From NCBI GenBank assembly GCA_942491665.1, contig CALOBR010000001.1, forward strand, positions 372,001-436,000: 64,000 nucleotides of DNA, in the 5' to 3' direction. Within the stretch, counting starts at the first letter, position 1. Each line of letters opens with the position of its first letter. Made by a program: the position numbers and the translations under genes. Under the pieces are notes generated by a model. It was not told where the DNA came from. It searched no databases and was given only the letters and a program-made list of their open reading frames with translations. The stretch is from CAVQGZ01 sp942491665 (GTDB lineage: Bacteria > Actinomycetota > Actinomycetes > Jiangellales > Jiangellaceae). Below, piece after piece: positions 35,882-44,444 of this stretch.

Positions 35882-38782
35882 CTACGCCGGGACGACGTTG
35901 ACGAGCTTCGGCGCACGCACCACGACGGTGCGCACCCCGCGGTCACCGACCGACCGGCGGACGGCCTCGCTGGCCAACGCCCGCTCGCGCAGCTCGTCCT
36001 CACCGATCGACGGCGACACCTCGAGCCGGTCGCGCACCTTGCCGGCCACCTGGACGACGCACGTCACCGTCTCGTCCACCAGCATCTCGGGGTCGGCCAC
36101 CGGGAACGGCTCGTAGGCCAGGGACTGAGCGTGCCCGAGCCTGCTCCACAGCTCTTCGCTGATGTGCGGCGCCAGCGGAGCGAGCATGAGCACGAGCGCC
36201 TCCGCTGCGTCGCGGCTCACCTCGTCGAGCCTCGTGAGATGGTTGTTGAGCTCGATCAGCCGGGCGATCGCCGTGTTGAGACGCATCGCCGCCAGGTCAG
36301 CGCGCACGGCATCGATCGTGCGGTGCAGCACACGGCAGGTCGCCTCGTCCATGGGCTTGTCGACGACGGTCAGCTCGCCGGTCTGCTCGGAGACCACGTT
36401 GCGCCAGACCCGCTGCAAGAAACGGAAGGCGCCCACGACGGCTCGGGTCTCCCAGGGCCGGGAGGCGTCCAGCGGGCCCATCGACATCTCGTAGACCCGC
36501 AGCGTGTCGGCGCCGTACTCGGCGAACATCTCGTCCGGCGTCACGGAGTTCTTCAGGCTCTTGCCCATCTTCCCGTACTCCTGCGTCACCGGGGCACCGT
36601 CATGGGCGAAGCCGCTCGGGGAGTCAGATGACTCGGCCACCTCGGCGGCCGGGACGTAGCTGCCGCGCTCGTCGGTGTAAGCGTACGCCTGGATGTAGCC
36701 CTGGTTGAAGAGTCTGCGGAAAGGTTCTTCGCTGCTCAGATACCCAAGGTCGAAGAGAACCTTGTGCCAGAAGCGCGCGTACAGCAGGTGCAGAACCGCG
36801 TGCTCGACTCCCCCGACGTACAGGTCGACTCCCCCGACGTCGCCGGGCTCGCGCGGACCCATCCAGTACCGCTCGACGTCGGGGTCAACGAATGCCGCGC
36901 TGTTCGTCGGGTCGAGGTAGCGCAGCTCGTACCAGCACGAGCCCGCCCACTGCGGCATCACGTTGGTCTCGCGGCGGTAGCGCCGCGGCCCGTCGCCCAG
37001 ATCGAGGGTGGTCTCGACCCATTCCTGCGCGCGAGCCAGGGGAGGCTCGGGCTCGGAGTCGGCGTCCATCGGGTCGGCTGCTCGCGGGGAGTAGTCGGTG
37101 ACCTCGGGCAGCTCGACCGGCAGGGCGGCGTCGGGCAGCAGCAGGGGCAGTCCGGCGTCGTCGCCGTCCATCGGGTAGACGACGGGGAACGGCTCTCCCC
37201 AGTACCGCTGCCGGCTGAACAGCCAGTCGCGCAGCTTGTAGGTGGTGGTGCCGACCCCGGTGCCCTTCGATTCCAGCCACTCGATGATGGCGGCCTTGGC
37301 CTCGGTCACTCCCCTGCCGTCCAGCGAGATCTCGTCGTTCGCCGAGTTGACGGCCGGTCCGTCGCCGGTGAACGCCTCGCCGTCGAAGTCGTCGGGAGGT
37401 GCGACCGTGCGCACGATCGGCAGGTCGAAACGCTCCGCGAACTCCCAGTCGCGCTCGTCTTGGCCGGGCACGGCCATGATCGCGCCCGTCCCGTAGCCCA
37501 TCAGCACGTAGTCAGCGACAAACACCGGGATGGGCCGGCCGTTCACCGGGTTGGTCGCGAACGAGCCGGTGAACACGCCGGTCTTGTCGCGGTGCTCGGT
37601 CTGGCGCTCGACCTCGGTCTTCAGCGCAGCGGCGGCGCGGTAGGCGGCGATCGCGGCGGCCGGGGTGGCGGCCCCACCCGTCCAGGCCGGTGTGACGTCA
37701 CCCGGCCATGCCTGCGACGCCAGGTCGTCGACCAGCGGGTGCTCGGGTGCGACCACCATGAACGTCGCCCCGAACAGCGTGTCGGGTCGGGTGGTGAACA
37801 CCTCGAGGTCGCCGGCGTCGGTGGCGAAGCTGACCAGCGCGCCCTCAGAACGGCCGATCCAGTTGCGCTGCATCAGCTTGATCGGCTCGGGCCAGTCCAA
37901 GCGGTCGAGGTCGGCGAGCAGCCGGTCGGCGTAGGCGGTGATGCGCATCATCCACTGGCGCAGGTTGCGCTTGAACACCGGGAAGTTGCCCACTTCGGAG
38001 CGCCCGTCGGCGGTGACCTCCTCGTTGGCCAGCACCGTGCCCAGCCCGGGGCACCAGTTGACCGGCGCCTCGCTGAGATAGGCCAGCCGGTGCTGGTCGA
38101 GGACGCCACGCTGCTCGGGCACGCTCAGCGCGGACCACGCGCGCCCGTCAGGCGTCGATCGTGTTCCGGCGGCGAGCTCGTCCACGAGCTCGGCGATCGG
38201 CCGAGCCCGCCCACGGCTGCCGTCCGCGCGCACGGCGTCGAGGTCGTACCAGGAGTCGAAGATGCGGCTGAAGATCCACTGGGTCCAGCGGTAGAACTCC
38301 ACGTCGGTGGTCGCCACCGAGCGCCGGGCGTCGTGCGCGAGGCCCAGCCGCCGCAGCTGACGGCGCATGTTGGCGATATTCGCCTCGGTCGTGATGCGCG
38401 GGTGCTGCCCGGTCTGCACCGCGTACTGCTCGGCGGGCAGGCCGAACGCGTCGTACCCCAGCGCGTGCAGCACGTTGACGTCGTTCATGCGGTGGAAGCG
38501 CCCGACGACATCGGTGGCGATGTAACCGAGGGGGTGCCCGACGTGAAGCCCGGCACCGGAGGGGTAGGGAAACATGTCGAGCACGTACAGCTTCTCGCGA
38601 GAGCCCGCGTCACCATCTCTGGCCATCGCACCTGACGGGTTCGACGCGTCGAAGGTGCCCTTGCTCTCCCAGTGGCCTTGCCAGCGCTCCTCGATGCTCG
38701 CAGCCATGGCCGCGTCGTAGCGGAAGGGGGCCGCACCCGACTCCCCTGCTACGGCCGGGTTCGGGGGCTGCGTCTGCGTCAT
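35882..38782 (-). CDS. leuS: leucyl-tRNA synthetase
   Basis: Class I synthetase that charges tRNA-Leu with leucine. 966 residues, normal for actinobacteria. FPYPSGAGLHVGHPLGY holds the HIGH motif as HVGH (80-83). KMGKSLKNSV is the KMSKS loop. The editing (CP1) domain is present between them. An N-terminal 25-residue extension and an insert at about 195-215 are lineage variations. The C-terminal anticodon and tRNA-binding domains are complete. The start is the ATG at 38782, with GAGG five bases upstream. No T-box or leader peptide is seen in the 59-base gap before it. Confidence 0.96.
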   Translation of the reverse strand: MTQTQPPNPAVAGESGAAPFRYDAAMAASIEERWQGHWESKGTFDASNPSGAMARDGDAGSREKLYVLDMFPYPSGAGLHVGHPLGYIATDVVGRFHRMNDVNVLHALGYDAFGLPAEQYAVQTGQHPRITTEANIANMRRQLRRLGLAHDARRSVATTDVEFYRWTQWIFSRIFDSWYDLDAVRADGSRGRARPIAELVDELAAGTRSTPDGRAWSALSVPEQRGVLDQHRLAYLSEAPVNWCPGLGTVLANEEVTADGRSEVGNFPVFKRNLRQWMMRITAYADRLLADLDRLDWPEPIKLMQRNWIGRSEGALVSFATDAGDLEVFTTRPDTLFGATFMVVAPEHPLVDDLASQAWPGDVTPAWTGGAATPAAAIAAYRAAAALKTEVERQTEHRDKTGVFTGSFATNPVNGRPIPVFVADYVLMGYGTGAIMAVPGQDERDWEFAERFDLPIVRTVAPPDDFDGEAFTGDGPAVNSANDEISLDGRGVTEAKAAIIEWLESKGTGVGTTTYKLRDWLFSRQRYWGEPFPVVYPMDGDDAGLPLLLPDAALPVELPEVTDYSPRAADPMDADSEPEPPLARAQEWVETTLDLGDGPRRYRRETNVMPQWAGSCWYELRYLDPTNSAAFVDPDVERYWMGPREPGDVGGVDLYVGGVEHAVLHLLYARFWHKVLFDLGYLSSEEPFRRLFNQGYIQAYAYTDERGSYVPAAEVAESSDSPSGFAHDGAPVTQEYGKMGKSLKNSVTPDEMFAEYGADTLRVYEMSMGPLDASRPWETRAVVGAFRFLQRVWRNVVSEQTGELTVVDKPMDEATCRVLHRTIDAVRADLAAMRLNTAIARLIELNNHLTRLDEVSRDAAEALVLMLAPLAPHISEELWSRLGHAQSLAYEPFPVADPEMLVDETVTCVVQVAGKVRDRLEVSPSIGEDELRERALASEAVRRSVGDRGVRTVVVRAPKLVNVVPA

Positions 38783-38841
38783 GTGATCCTCGTCGGGCTC
38801 TCGATCGGTTCCGCAGAAGCCGCGAAACGTGCAGGGTGAGA

Positions 38842-39558
38842 TTACTCGGACGCGGCGAGCACCTCGGCCACGACTCGGCCCACCTCGGCGTGCGTTCCCC
38901 AGTCCCAGTGCAGACCATCCGGGTTGCCCCGTCCTTCGTCATGCATCGGGGAGACCAACGGCTCCAGGTCGACGAAGGCGAGCGAGTTCGCAGCGGCGTA
39001 GCGGTGAGCACTCGCCACCGACGCTGCGTAGTGCCGGTTGGACGGGTAGGCGTCAGTACGCCACGGGCTCGGACCTTGCAGGAGAAGACGCACGTCGGGC
39101 CGGTGGTGGCGGATGGCGGTGATCATGCGCGTCCAGTAGTGCTCGGTGGCGCTCTGCGGGAGCTGGCGCACGGCGCCGGCCGTTGCCCGCACGACGTGTG
39201 GGTGGGCGCTGAGATAGGCCGAGCGCACCCGCCGGCGCAGCGACCCCGAGCGGACGTACGGGATCGTCTCGCGGGCCCAGACCGGCACCGATGCCGGCAC
39301 GGCGTCCATCGAGCCGACGCCGATCACGCATGCGGACAGCGCAGGGTCAGCCAACGTCGTCCAGACACGCGGGTCTTTCGTGAGCGCCCACCAGCCGTCC
39401 CGGCTCGTCCAGCCCGCTCGGGCGACGACGTCGGCGTGCCATCCGAGGGCGGTGGCGGTCACGTTCGACCACAACCGGGGCTCGCAGAGCAGCTCGGCCC
39501 GCTCCGGGCCGTGGAACGCAAGAGAGTCGCCGACCACCAGCAGCCGGGAGGAGCTCAT
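38842..39558 (-). CDS. SGNH hydrolase, octanoyltransferase OctT-like
   Basis: 238 residues. VVGDSLAFHGP near the N-terminus carries the GDSL block I nucleophile Ser12. ARAGWTSRDGWWALTKDPRVW, GVGSMDAVPA (block III-like) and NPDGLHWD at the C-terminus, with Asp214 and His217, complete the triad. The wording is close to what I recall for M. tuberculosis Rv2418c, OctT, which adds an octanoyl group to diglucosylglycerate in methylglucose lipopolysaccharide synthesis. The next genes of that pathway region, gpgP, rsfS and nadD, are 3 kb away here. The ATG at 39558 overlaps the upstream gene's stop by four bases. An ordinary esterase role cannot be excluded. Confidence 0.78.
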   Translation of the reverse strand: MSSSRLLVVGDSLAFHGPERAELLCEPRLWSNVTATALGWHADVVARAGWTSRDGWWALTKDPRVWTTLADPALSACVIGVGSMDAVPASVPVWARETIPYVRSGSLRRRVRSAYLSAHPHVVRATAGAVRQLPQSATEHYWTRMITAIRHHRPDVRLLLQGPSPWRTDAYPSNRHYAASVASAHRYAAANSLAFVDLEPLVSPMHDEGRGNPDGLHWDWGTHAEVGRVVAEVLAASE

Positions 39559-40103
39559 CGCGGCTCGACGCGGTAGCGAAGGCGCACCGCCGCCGCCCCG
39601 GGCTCACTGACGTCGGTCAGCGTGAGCCGGTGCCGCCCTGTGCCGCTGCCCCACAGCGAGACGCCGTCGCCCAGCACGTGCGGGGTCAACGTCAGGTCGA
39701 GCTCGTCCACCAGGTTCGCCGCCAGCAGTGCGCGAACCAGCACTCCCCCGCCGACCACCCAGACCCGGCCGAACCCACGCAGCCGGCCGACGAGCGCGCC
39801 CAGGTCGGCACCGTCGTCGAGGCTGACCCCGTCGGGAAGGTCAGGCACGCTCTGCGAGGTGACGACGACGCACGGACGACCGGCATAGGGCCACTGCGGC
39901 ACCGACCTGGCCACCTCGTAGGTGCGCCGGCCCATCAGCAGCGCATCGACGCCGGCGTAGAACTGCTCGTAGGTGCTGCCTGCCTCGGCGACGTCGTCGA
40001 GAAACCCGAGTCCGTCGTCCACCTCGGCGAGACAGCCGTCCAGCGACACAGCGGCGTAGACGACGACGCCGGCGTGTTCGAGGGGCGCGGGATCGGCGGT
40101 CAT
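39555..40103 (-). CDS. dihydrofolate reductase / RibD C-terminal family protein
   Basis: 182 residues with the DHFR-like fold. VVYAAVSLDGCLAEVDDGLGFLDD is the N-terminal strand and loop; ALLMGRRTYEVA is the NADPH-binding segment; RVWVVGGGVLVRALLAANLVDELDLTLTPHVLGDG is the second cofactor loop (GGG) and the signature of the RibD-C subgroup. These proteins reduce small pterin- or riboflavin-pathway-like substrates, but the true substrate of single-domain members is usually unknown. The ATG at 40103 overlaps the DUF998 stop by four bases, and its stop overlaps the SGNH gene, so it belongs to a four-gene run. Confidence 0.84.
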   Translation of the reverse strand: MTADPAPLEHAGVVVYAAVSLDGCLAEVDDGLGFLDDVAEAGSTYEQFYAGVDALLMGRRTYEVARSVPQWPYAGRPCVVVTSQSVPDLPDGVSLDDGADLGALVGRLRGFGRVWVVGGGVLVRALLAANLVDELDLTLTPHVLGDGVSLWGSGTGRHRLTLTDVSEPGAAAVRLRYRVEPR

Positions 40104-40702
40104 GGGCGGACGGTAGCCCGGGCGCCCGGTCGAGCGGCAAGCATCAGCAGTGCCGCCTGGCCCGCCACCACCCAGAGCCGCTGGGAGACACCAGGGTCCA
40201 GGGGCAGGGGGTTGAGTGCCAGCAGCAGCGGCACGAGCGCGGCGACCAGGGCCGCCACCGCGTATCCGCGGCGTCCGGCCCGGCGGTCGGACACCGCGAT
40301 CACCAGGAGTGCCGCTGTGAGAAGCAGCTGGTAGCCGACCACCGCGCCGGCGTGCACCTGCCCGGCGAGGCTCGGTTCGACCACCAGCGGTCCGGCGTTG
40401 CAGCCGGCAGCACCCGTGGGGCAGTCGACGCGAAACACGCCAGCAGCCGCCAGCGACACCGCCGCCGCGGCCAGCAGCGGCGATCGGACGTGCCAGGCTG
40501 CCGCCAGCACCGCCATCGTCGCCGAGGCGAACATCAGCAGCCCCCACACGGGCTCGACGGCGCCGGTCGCCGCGAGCGAGCTCAGGTAGTCCGCAGCAGC
40601 GTCGTAGCCCGGCTGCTGCGCCGCACCGACGCTCGCGAAGACCCAGAAGCCGACCACTCCCAGCACGACGAGGAGTCGGGCCAGCAGGGTCTGGCGCGTC
40701 AT
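40100..40702 (-). CDS. DUF998 integral membrane protein
   Basis: 200 residues with about six hydrophobic helices, matching the DUF998 family. YDAAADYLSSLAATGAVEPVWGL at 33-55 is the conserved first loop. DCPTGAAGCNAG (about 93-104) supplies two Cys in an outer loop, and QVHAGAVVGYQ (about 114-124) is the conserved His-containing segment. The function of the family is unknown. The gene overlaps both its neighbours by four bases (ATGA at each end), so it is co-translated with the acetyl-CoA hydrolase/transferase and the RibD-like gene. Confidence 0.85.
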   Translation of the reverse strand: MTRQTLLARLLVVLGVVGFWVFASVGAAQQPGYDAAADYLSSLAATGAVEPVWGLLMFASATMAVLAAAWHVRSPLLAAAAVSLAAAGVFRVDCPTGAAGCNAGPLVVEPSLAGQVHAGAVVGYQLLLTAALLVIAVSDRRAGRRGYAVAALVAALVPLLLALNPLPLDPGVSQRLWVVAGQAALLMLAARPGARATVRP

Positions 40703-41946
40703 GGCCTCGCGTCGGGGGGAACCAGGCCGAGCGCGACGGCCTCTTCCCAGAGCTCCTCACGTACGTCCGGGTGGGCGCACTGGGTGATCAGCTGCTCGGC
40801 CTGCTCACGCTGGCTGCTGCCCCAGATCGTCGCGGCACCGTTCTCGGTGATCACCGCGCTGTGCTGGAAGGACGTCAGCGGCTCGTCGATCAGCGGGATG
40901 ATCGTCGACACCTTCGCCTTGCGGTGCCACGAGCGCAGCGCGATGAACGCCTGCCCGCCCGGTGAGTGCAGAGCCCCGACGATGAAGTCGGTCTGCCCGC
41001 CGAAGCCTGAGTAGATGCGGCCGTTGATGCGCGAGGCGTTCGCCTGGGCGAACAGGTCGACCTGCATGGCCGTGTTCACCGACACCACCTGCGGGTTGCG
41101 GGCGATGGCGCCCGGGTCGTTGGTCCGTTCGGTGCGCAGCATGCGTACGCGGGGGTTGCGGTCGACCCACTCATAGAGCTCGGTCGAACCGAACAAGAAG
41201 GACGCCACCAGGGGCCACCCCGGGTCGAGCACTCCCTGGCGTTCCAGGGCCAGGACGCCGTCGGAGAACATCTCCGACCAGATGCGTAGGTGCGCGCGGT
41301 CGGTGAGGGCGTGCAACGTGGCGTCCGGAACGGCACCGATACCCATCTGCAGGGTCGAACCGTCCAGCACGCGTGCCGCCACACGGTTGCCGATCTCGGC
41401 GGAGACGTCGTCGATCGGCATGTGGTGGGGCGTGGCGAGCGGCTCGTCGACCTCGACGAGGTAGTCGAGGTCTTCCACCGGCAGCACGGCGTCGCCGAAG
41501 GTGTAGGGCATCTTGGCGTTGGCCTGGGCGATGACCGTCCCGCCGGCCATGCGAGCGGCCTCGATCGCCGCCGGCAGCACGTTGACCTCGATGCCCAGCG
41601 ACACCGTGCCGTCGCGGGGCAGGGACGTGTGCAGGACGACGACGTCGGGACGCAGCGTCGTGCGGTGCAGCAGGGGCGCCAAGGAGAGCCGACAGGGGAC
41701 GTAGCGCAGCCGGGGCGACTTGCGCATGCCCTCGCCGACGAAGACGGTCTCCAACGTCACCCCCTCGCGGTCGGGGAGGCCCGGCTGGGCGTTGAGCAGA
41801 CAGAGCCGGTAGGCCTCCACCGCTGCGTCCAGCACCTCGAGAACCTTGGTAGGGGCGGCGAAGTTGCCGCTGACGACGATCCGCGGCTCGTCGAGGCCCA
41901 GGGAGGAGAAGACACCGGTGAGCTGATCAAGGGTCACAACACGCAC
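40699..41946 (-). CDS. acetyl-CoA hydrolase/transferase family protein
   Basis: 415 residues of the CoA-transferase I-like acetyl-CoA hydrolase/4-hydroxybutyrate CoA-transferase family. MGIGAVPDATLHAL and RIWSEMFSDGVLAL in the middle are family signatures; the Glu in WSEMFSDG fits the catalytic Glu that forms the CoA thioester. GGQTDFIVGALHSPGGQAFIAL is the C-terminal CoA-binding block. It probably moves CoA between acyl-CoA and a short carboxylate such as acetate. The start is most likely the GTG at 41946, with a GTG three codons later as alternative; no strong ribosome site is visible. It heads the run DUF998 - RibD-like - SGNH. Confidence 0.88.
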   Translation of the reverse strand: MRVVTLDQLTGVFSSLGLDEPRIVVSGNFAAPTKVLEVLDAAVEAYRLCLLNAQPGLPDREGVTLETVFVGEGMRKSPRLRYVPCRLSLAPLLHRTTLRPDVVVLHTSLPRDGTVSLGIEVNVLPAAIEAARMAGGTVIAQANAKMPYTFGDAVLPVEDLDYLVEVDEPLATPHHMPIDDVSAEIGNRVAARVLDGSTLQMGIGAVPDATLHALTDRAHLRIWSEMFSDGVLALERQGVLDPGWPLVASFLFGSTELYEWVDRNPRVRMLRTERTNDPGAIARNPQVVSVNTAMQVDLFAQANASRINGRIYSGFGGQTDFIVGALHSPGGQAFIALRSWHRKAKVSTIIPLIDEPLTSFQHSAVITENGAATIWGSSQREQAEQLITQCAHPDVREELWEEAVALGLVPPDARP

Positions 41947-42030
41947 GGGACCAAGCCTGCCTCGCACAGGCTGCGATGGGCAGGGACTTTCGACGTTGCC
42001 CGAGCATGCGAGGTATGTCACGGTCAGGCG

Positions 42031-42414
42031 ATGCGACGGCCGAGGGTACGAGTGGCCCTCGGCGACCCGCACGACTTTCCTGCCGACCTGGTGATCGTGC
42101 CGGGGCGACGAGACGACGAGCCGGGGCCGTCCGTGGTCGTGGTCAAGGCGCCACGGTTCAAGCCCCCGAGCGGCCCCGAGCTTGCCCTGGCGACCACGTA
42201 CCGGCACGCGATGGAGGTCGCGACGCGACGCGATGCTCGGTCGATCGTGCTGCCCGCAGCCTTGGTGCTGGGCTCGTGGCCCCTGGACGACGTGACCCGC
42301 GTGGCCATGACCGTGCTCATGTCGACGCCGTCCCCGGTTCGCCAAGTCACGATCGCGGCGTCGACGCCGGCGATGCTGGAGCGATGGGCCGAAGCGATCG
42401 CTCGTGAGCCCTGA
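42031..42414 (+). CDS. small macro-domain-like protein
   Basis: 127 residues. The N-terminus VRVALGDPHDFPADLVIVPG looks like the first macro strand (GDI-x(4)-DAIV in true members). LATTYRHAMEVATRRDARSIVLPAALVLGSWPLDDVTRVAMTVLM matches the macro pattern of helix, A-x-SI-x-FPA-[IL]-G-x(3)-P strand and helix. The Asn-rich ADP-ribose loop NAAN is missing, and the middle is short, so binding may be lost or changed. The start is the ATG at 42031 with only a weak ribosome site. It is divergent from the acetyl-CoA hydrolase gene and converges on tRNA-Ala, six bases from its 3' end. Assignment rests on pattern only. Confidence 0.6.
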   Translation: MRRPRVRVALGDPHDFPADLVIVPGRRDDEPGPSVVVVKAPRFKPPSGPELALATTYRHAMEVATRRDARSIVLPAALVLGSWPLDDVTRVAMTVLMSTPSPVRQVTIAASTPAMLERWAEAIAREP

Positions 42415-42420
42415 CGTGGG

Positions 42421-42493
42421 TGGAGCTGAGGGGACTCGAACCCCTGACCCCCTCCATGCCATGGAGGTGCGCTACCAGCTGCGCCACAGCCCC
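42421..42493 (-). tRNA. tRNA-Ala (anticodon GGC)
   Basis: 73 bases read on the minus strand from 42493. The acceptor arm GGGGCUG pairs with CAGCUCC, giving the G3-U70 pair that defines alanine tRNAs. The anticodon stem CCUCC/GGAGG holds the loop AUGGCAU, so the anticodon is GGC. The T-arm AGGGG-UUCGAGU-CCCCU is standard. The 3' CCA is not encoded. It follows the gpgP-like gene by 53 bases. Confidence 0.97.
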
Positions 42494-42546
42494 TGGTCTG
42501 CTGCCAAGGCAGCGAGAAACAGCGAAGGTCGAGTGTACCCGAACGC

Positions 42547-43236
42547 TCAGCCCTCCTCGATCGTCACCGGCTCCGGCAGCGTGCGCGCGTTGTGCTCGAC
42601 GAGGGCCCAGTAGTCCGCGTGCGGACCCCGGCGTCGTTCCACCATCGTCCAGGCGGTGTTCGAGATCACCCCGAGCGACCCGACCCTCTCCAACGGCAGC
42701 CCGATCAGCTGCGCGACGGCCAGTCGAGCCGCGCCGCCATGGGTCGCGAGCACCGCGAGACCGTTCCCGACCTGGTTGGCGGCCCGGAGCACCGCAGCGA
42801 GCATGCGTGCAGCCACGTCGGTACGCGACTCTCCTCCGCCCGGGTTGCGAAAGTGCGGGTCACCGCTCGCCCACGCTGCCCAGTCGCCGGGGTGCTGGGC
42901 GCGGATCTCGTCACCGGTCAGACCCTGAAAGTGCCCTCCGTTGGTCTCACGCAGGTCAGGGTCGAGCGTGACGTGCAGGCCCGTGACGTCGGCGAGTGCT
43001 CGGGCCGTCTCGTGGGCCCGCGACAGGTCGGACGACACGATCAGGCTGGGCTCCATCCGGGCCAGCATCACCGCCGCACGCTGTGCCTGGGCATGTCCGG
43101 CGGCGTCCAGCGGGACGTCGGTCTGGCCCTGAAAGCGACCGGCCTTGTTCCACGTCGTCTGCCCATGCCGCCACAGGACGATGCGCGCCGCCGGGGCGGT
43201 GCCGGGCGGGGCCGGCGACGTGACCGAGCCCGTCAC
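42547..43236 (-). CDS. gpgP: histidine phosphatase, GpgP-like
   Basis: 229 residues of the phosphoglycerate-mutase superfamily. LWRHGQTTWN at 21-30 holds the catalytic phospho-His24, and ATHGGAARL in the second half carries the second His. Rv2419c of M. tuberculosis, in the same nadD - rsfS - gpgP order (from memory), is glucosyl-3-phosphoglycerate phosphatase, which makes glucosylglycerate for methylglucose polysaccharide. The assignment rests on this synteny as much as on sequence. The GTG at 43236 shares GTGA with the rsfS stop. An OctT-like gene for a later step of the same pathway is at 38842-39558. Confidence 0.8.
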   Translation of the reverse strand: MTGSVTSPAPPGTAPAARIVLWRHGQTTWNKAGRFQGQTDVPLDAAGHAQAQRAAVMLARMEPSLIVSSDLSRAHETARALADVTGLHVTLDPDLRETNGGHFQGLTGDEIRAQHPGDWAAWASGDPHFRNPGGGESRTDVAARMLAAVLRAANQVGNGLAVLATHGGAARLAVAQLIGLPLERVGSLGVISNTAWTMVERRRGPHADYWALVEHNARTLPEPVTIEEG

Positions 43237-43616
43237 GTCTGCTCCGCGGCCCCGCTGACCGCTCCGGTGAGGTCGACCACGGGGCAGTCCTTCCACAGCC
43301 GCTCCAGGGCGTAGAACTCCCGGTCGTCCTTCGCCATCACGTGCACCACGAGGTCGCCGTAGTCGAGCAGCACCCAGCGCCCCTCGCGCTCGCCCTCACG
43401 ACGCAGCGGTCGCCCGTCGACCTCACGTAGGCGGTCTTCCACCTCGTCGACGACGGCTTTGACCTGCCGGTCGGTGTTGCCCGTGCAGAGCAGAAACACG
43501 TCGGCGATGCCGATCTGCTCGGAGACGTCGAACGCGATGACGTCGGTAGCGAGCTTGTCGTCTGCGGCAGCCGCAGCGATGCGGGCGTTGGTGATGCTGC
43601 GTTGCGTGGCACTCAC
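43233..43616 (-). CDS. rsfS: ribosome silencing factor RsfS
   Basis: 127-residue DUF143 protein that binds ribosomal protein L14 on the 50S subunit and blocks joining with 30S during slow growth. DVIAFDVSEQIGIADVFLLCTGNTDRQVKAVVDEVED (about 25-61) is the family core, and LLDYGDLVVHVMAKDDREFYALERLW the C-terminal signature. The GTG at 43616 shares GTGA with the nadD stop. The nadD - rsfS pair is almost universal in bacteria. Confidence 0.95.
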   Translation of the reverse strand: MSATQRSITNARIAAAAADDKLATDVIAFDVSEQIGIADVFLLCTGNTDRQVKAVVDEVEDRLREVDGRPLRREGEREGRWVLLDYGDLVVHVMAKDDREFYALERLWKDCPVVDLTGAVSGAAEQT

Positions 43617-44230
43617 GCGGTCAGGTCCTCCCCCAGGTCGGGTGCTGCGTACAGATTGCGCTTGGAGACGTACTGGACGACGCCGTCGGGCACGAGGTAC
43701 CAGATCGGCTCACCCGAGGCGACGCGGTCACGGCAGTCGGTGGACGAGATCGCCAGCGCCGGCACCTCGACCACGCTCACCTTCTCACGCGGCAGGCCGT
43801 CGACGTTCAGGTCGTGCCCAGGGCGAGTACATCCCACGAAGTGCGCGAGCTCGAAGCAGTCGTCGGCGTCGCGCCATGTGACGATCTTGGCCATCGCGTC
43901 GGCACCGGTGATGAAGAACAGGTCCCAGCCGTCGCCACGGGCGGCTCGGATGTCGCGCAGGGTGTCCACGGTGTAGGTGGGGCCGGGCCGGTCGATGTCG
44001 ACCCGCGACACCGAGAACCGGGGGTTGGACGCCGTCGCGATCACCGTCATCAGGTAGCGGTCCTCGGCGGGCGTGACCACCCGCTCGTCCTTCTGCCAGG
44101 GCTCCCCGGTAGGGACGAACATGACCTCGTCGAGGTCGAACCACGAACGCACCTCGCTGGCTGCCACCAGGTGGCCATGGTGCACAGGGTCGAAGGTTCC
44201 ACCCATCACACCGAGGCGCCGTCGGGTCAT
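43613..44230 (-). CDS. nadD: nicotinate-nucleotide adenylyltransferase
   Basis: Makes nicotinate adenine dinucleotide from nicotinate mononucleotide and ATP, the next-to-last step of NAD synthesis. 205 residues. MGGTFDPVHHGHL at 9-21 contains the HxGH nucleotidyl-transferase motif. ISSTDCRDRVASG is the second signature (ISST-x-x-R). The start is the ATG at 44230, eight bases after the stop of a small membrane protein gene. A 28-residue extension to 44314 has no similarity and overlaps that gene. Confidence 0.94.
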   Translation of the reverse strand: MTRRRLGVMGGTFDPVHHGHLVAASEVRSWFDLDEVMFVPTGEPWQKDERVVTPAEDRYLMTVIATASNPRFSVSRVDIDRPGPTYTVDTLRDIRAARGDGWDLFFITGADAMAKIVTWRDADDCFELAHFVGCTRPGHDLNVDGLPREKVSVVEVPALAISSTDCRDRVASGEPIWYLVPDGVVQYVSKRNLYAAPDLGEDLTA

Positions 44231-44237
44231 GGCGCGC

Positions 44238-44366
44238 CTAGGCGTGCGGGCGTCCCTTGCCGAACACCAGCGTGATGACCAGCAGGGCCAGGAGCAGAAC
44301 CAGCGCGGTGACACCGAACCAGAGGGGTTCGAAGGGCAGCTCGTTCACGACCTCAGACATCAGCAT
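44238..44366 (-). CDS. 42-residue single-helix membrane protein
   Basis: Small gene: ATG at 44366, TAG at 44238-44240, with AAGGAG seven bases upstream. The protein begins MLMSEVVNELPFEPLWFG, has one strong hydrophobic helix (about residues 18-36), and ends GKGRPHA. A start at the second ATG (44360) gives 40 residues. Small proteins of this shape between proA and nadD are familiar to me in actinobacteria, uncharacterised. The short polar N-terminus and basic tail fit an N-out, C-in helix. It probably shares a transcript with nadD, eight bases downstream. Confidence 0.7.
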   Translation of the reverse strand: MLMSEVVNELPFEPLWFGVTALVLLLALLVITLVFGKGRPHA

Positions 44367-44444
44367 GGGTGGTGGACTCCTTCAGCTCAGTTCGGTGGCC
44401 GGCTCGTGGTGAAGCGTGCCGCCAGCGTAGCGGCCAGCGGCCAC

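Noticed and set aside
38783..38841. T-box riboswitch before leuS or glyS
   Set aside because: The gaps are too short (59 bases before leuS, 86 before glyS) and show no T-box core sequence or tRNA-like specifier stem.
42415..42420. Encoded CCA end of tRNA-Ala
   Set aside because: The bases after the discriminator A read CCCA, not CCA, so the end is added after transcription.
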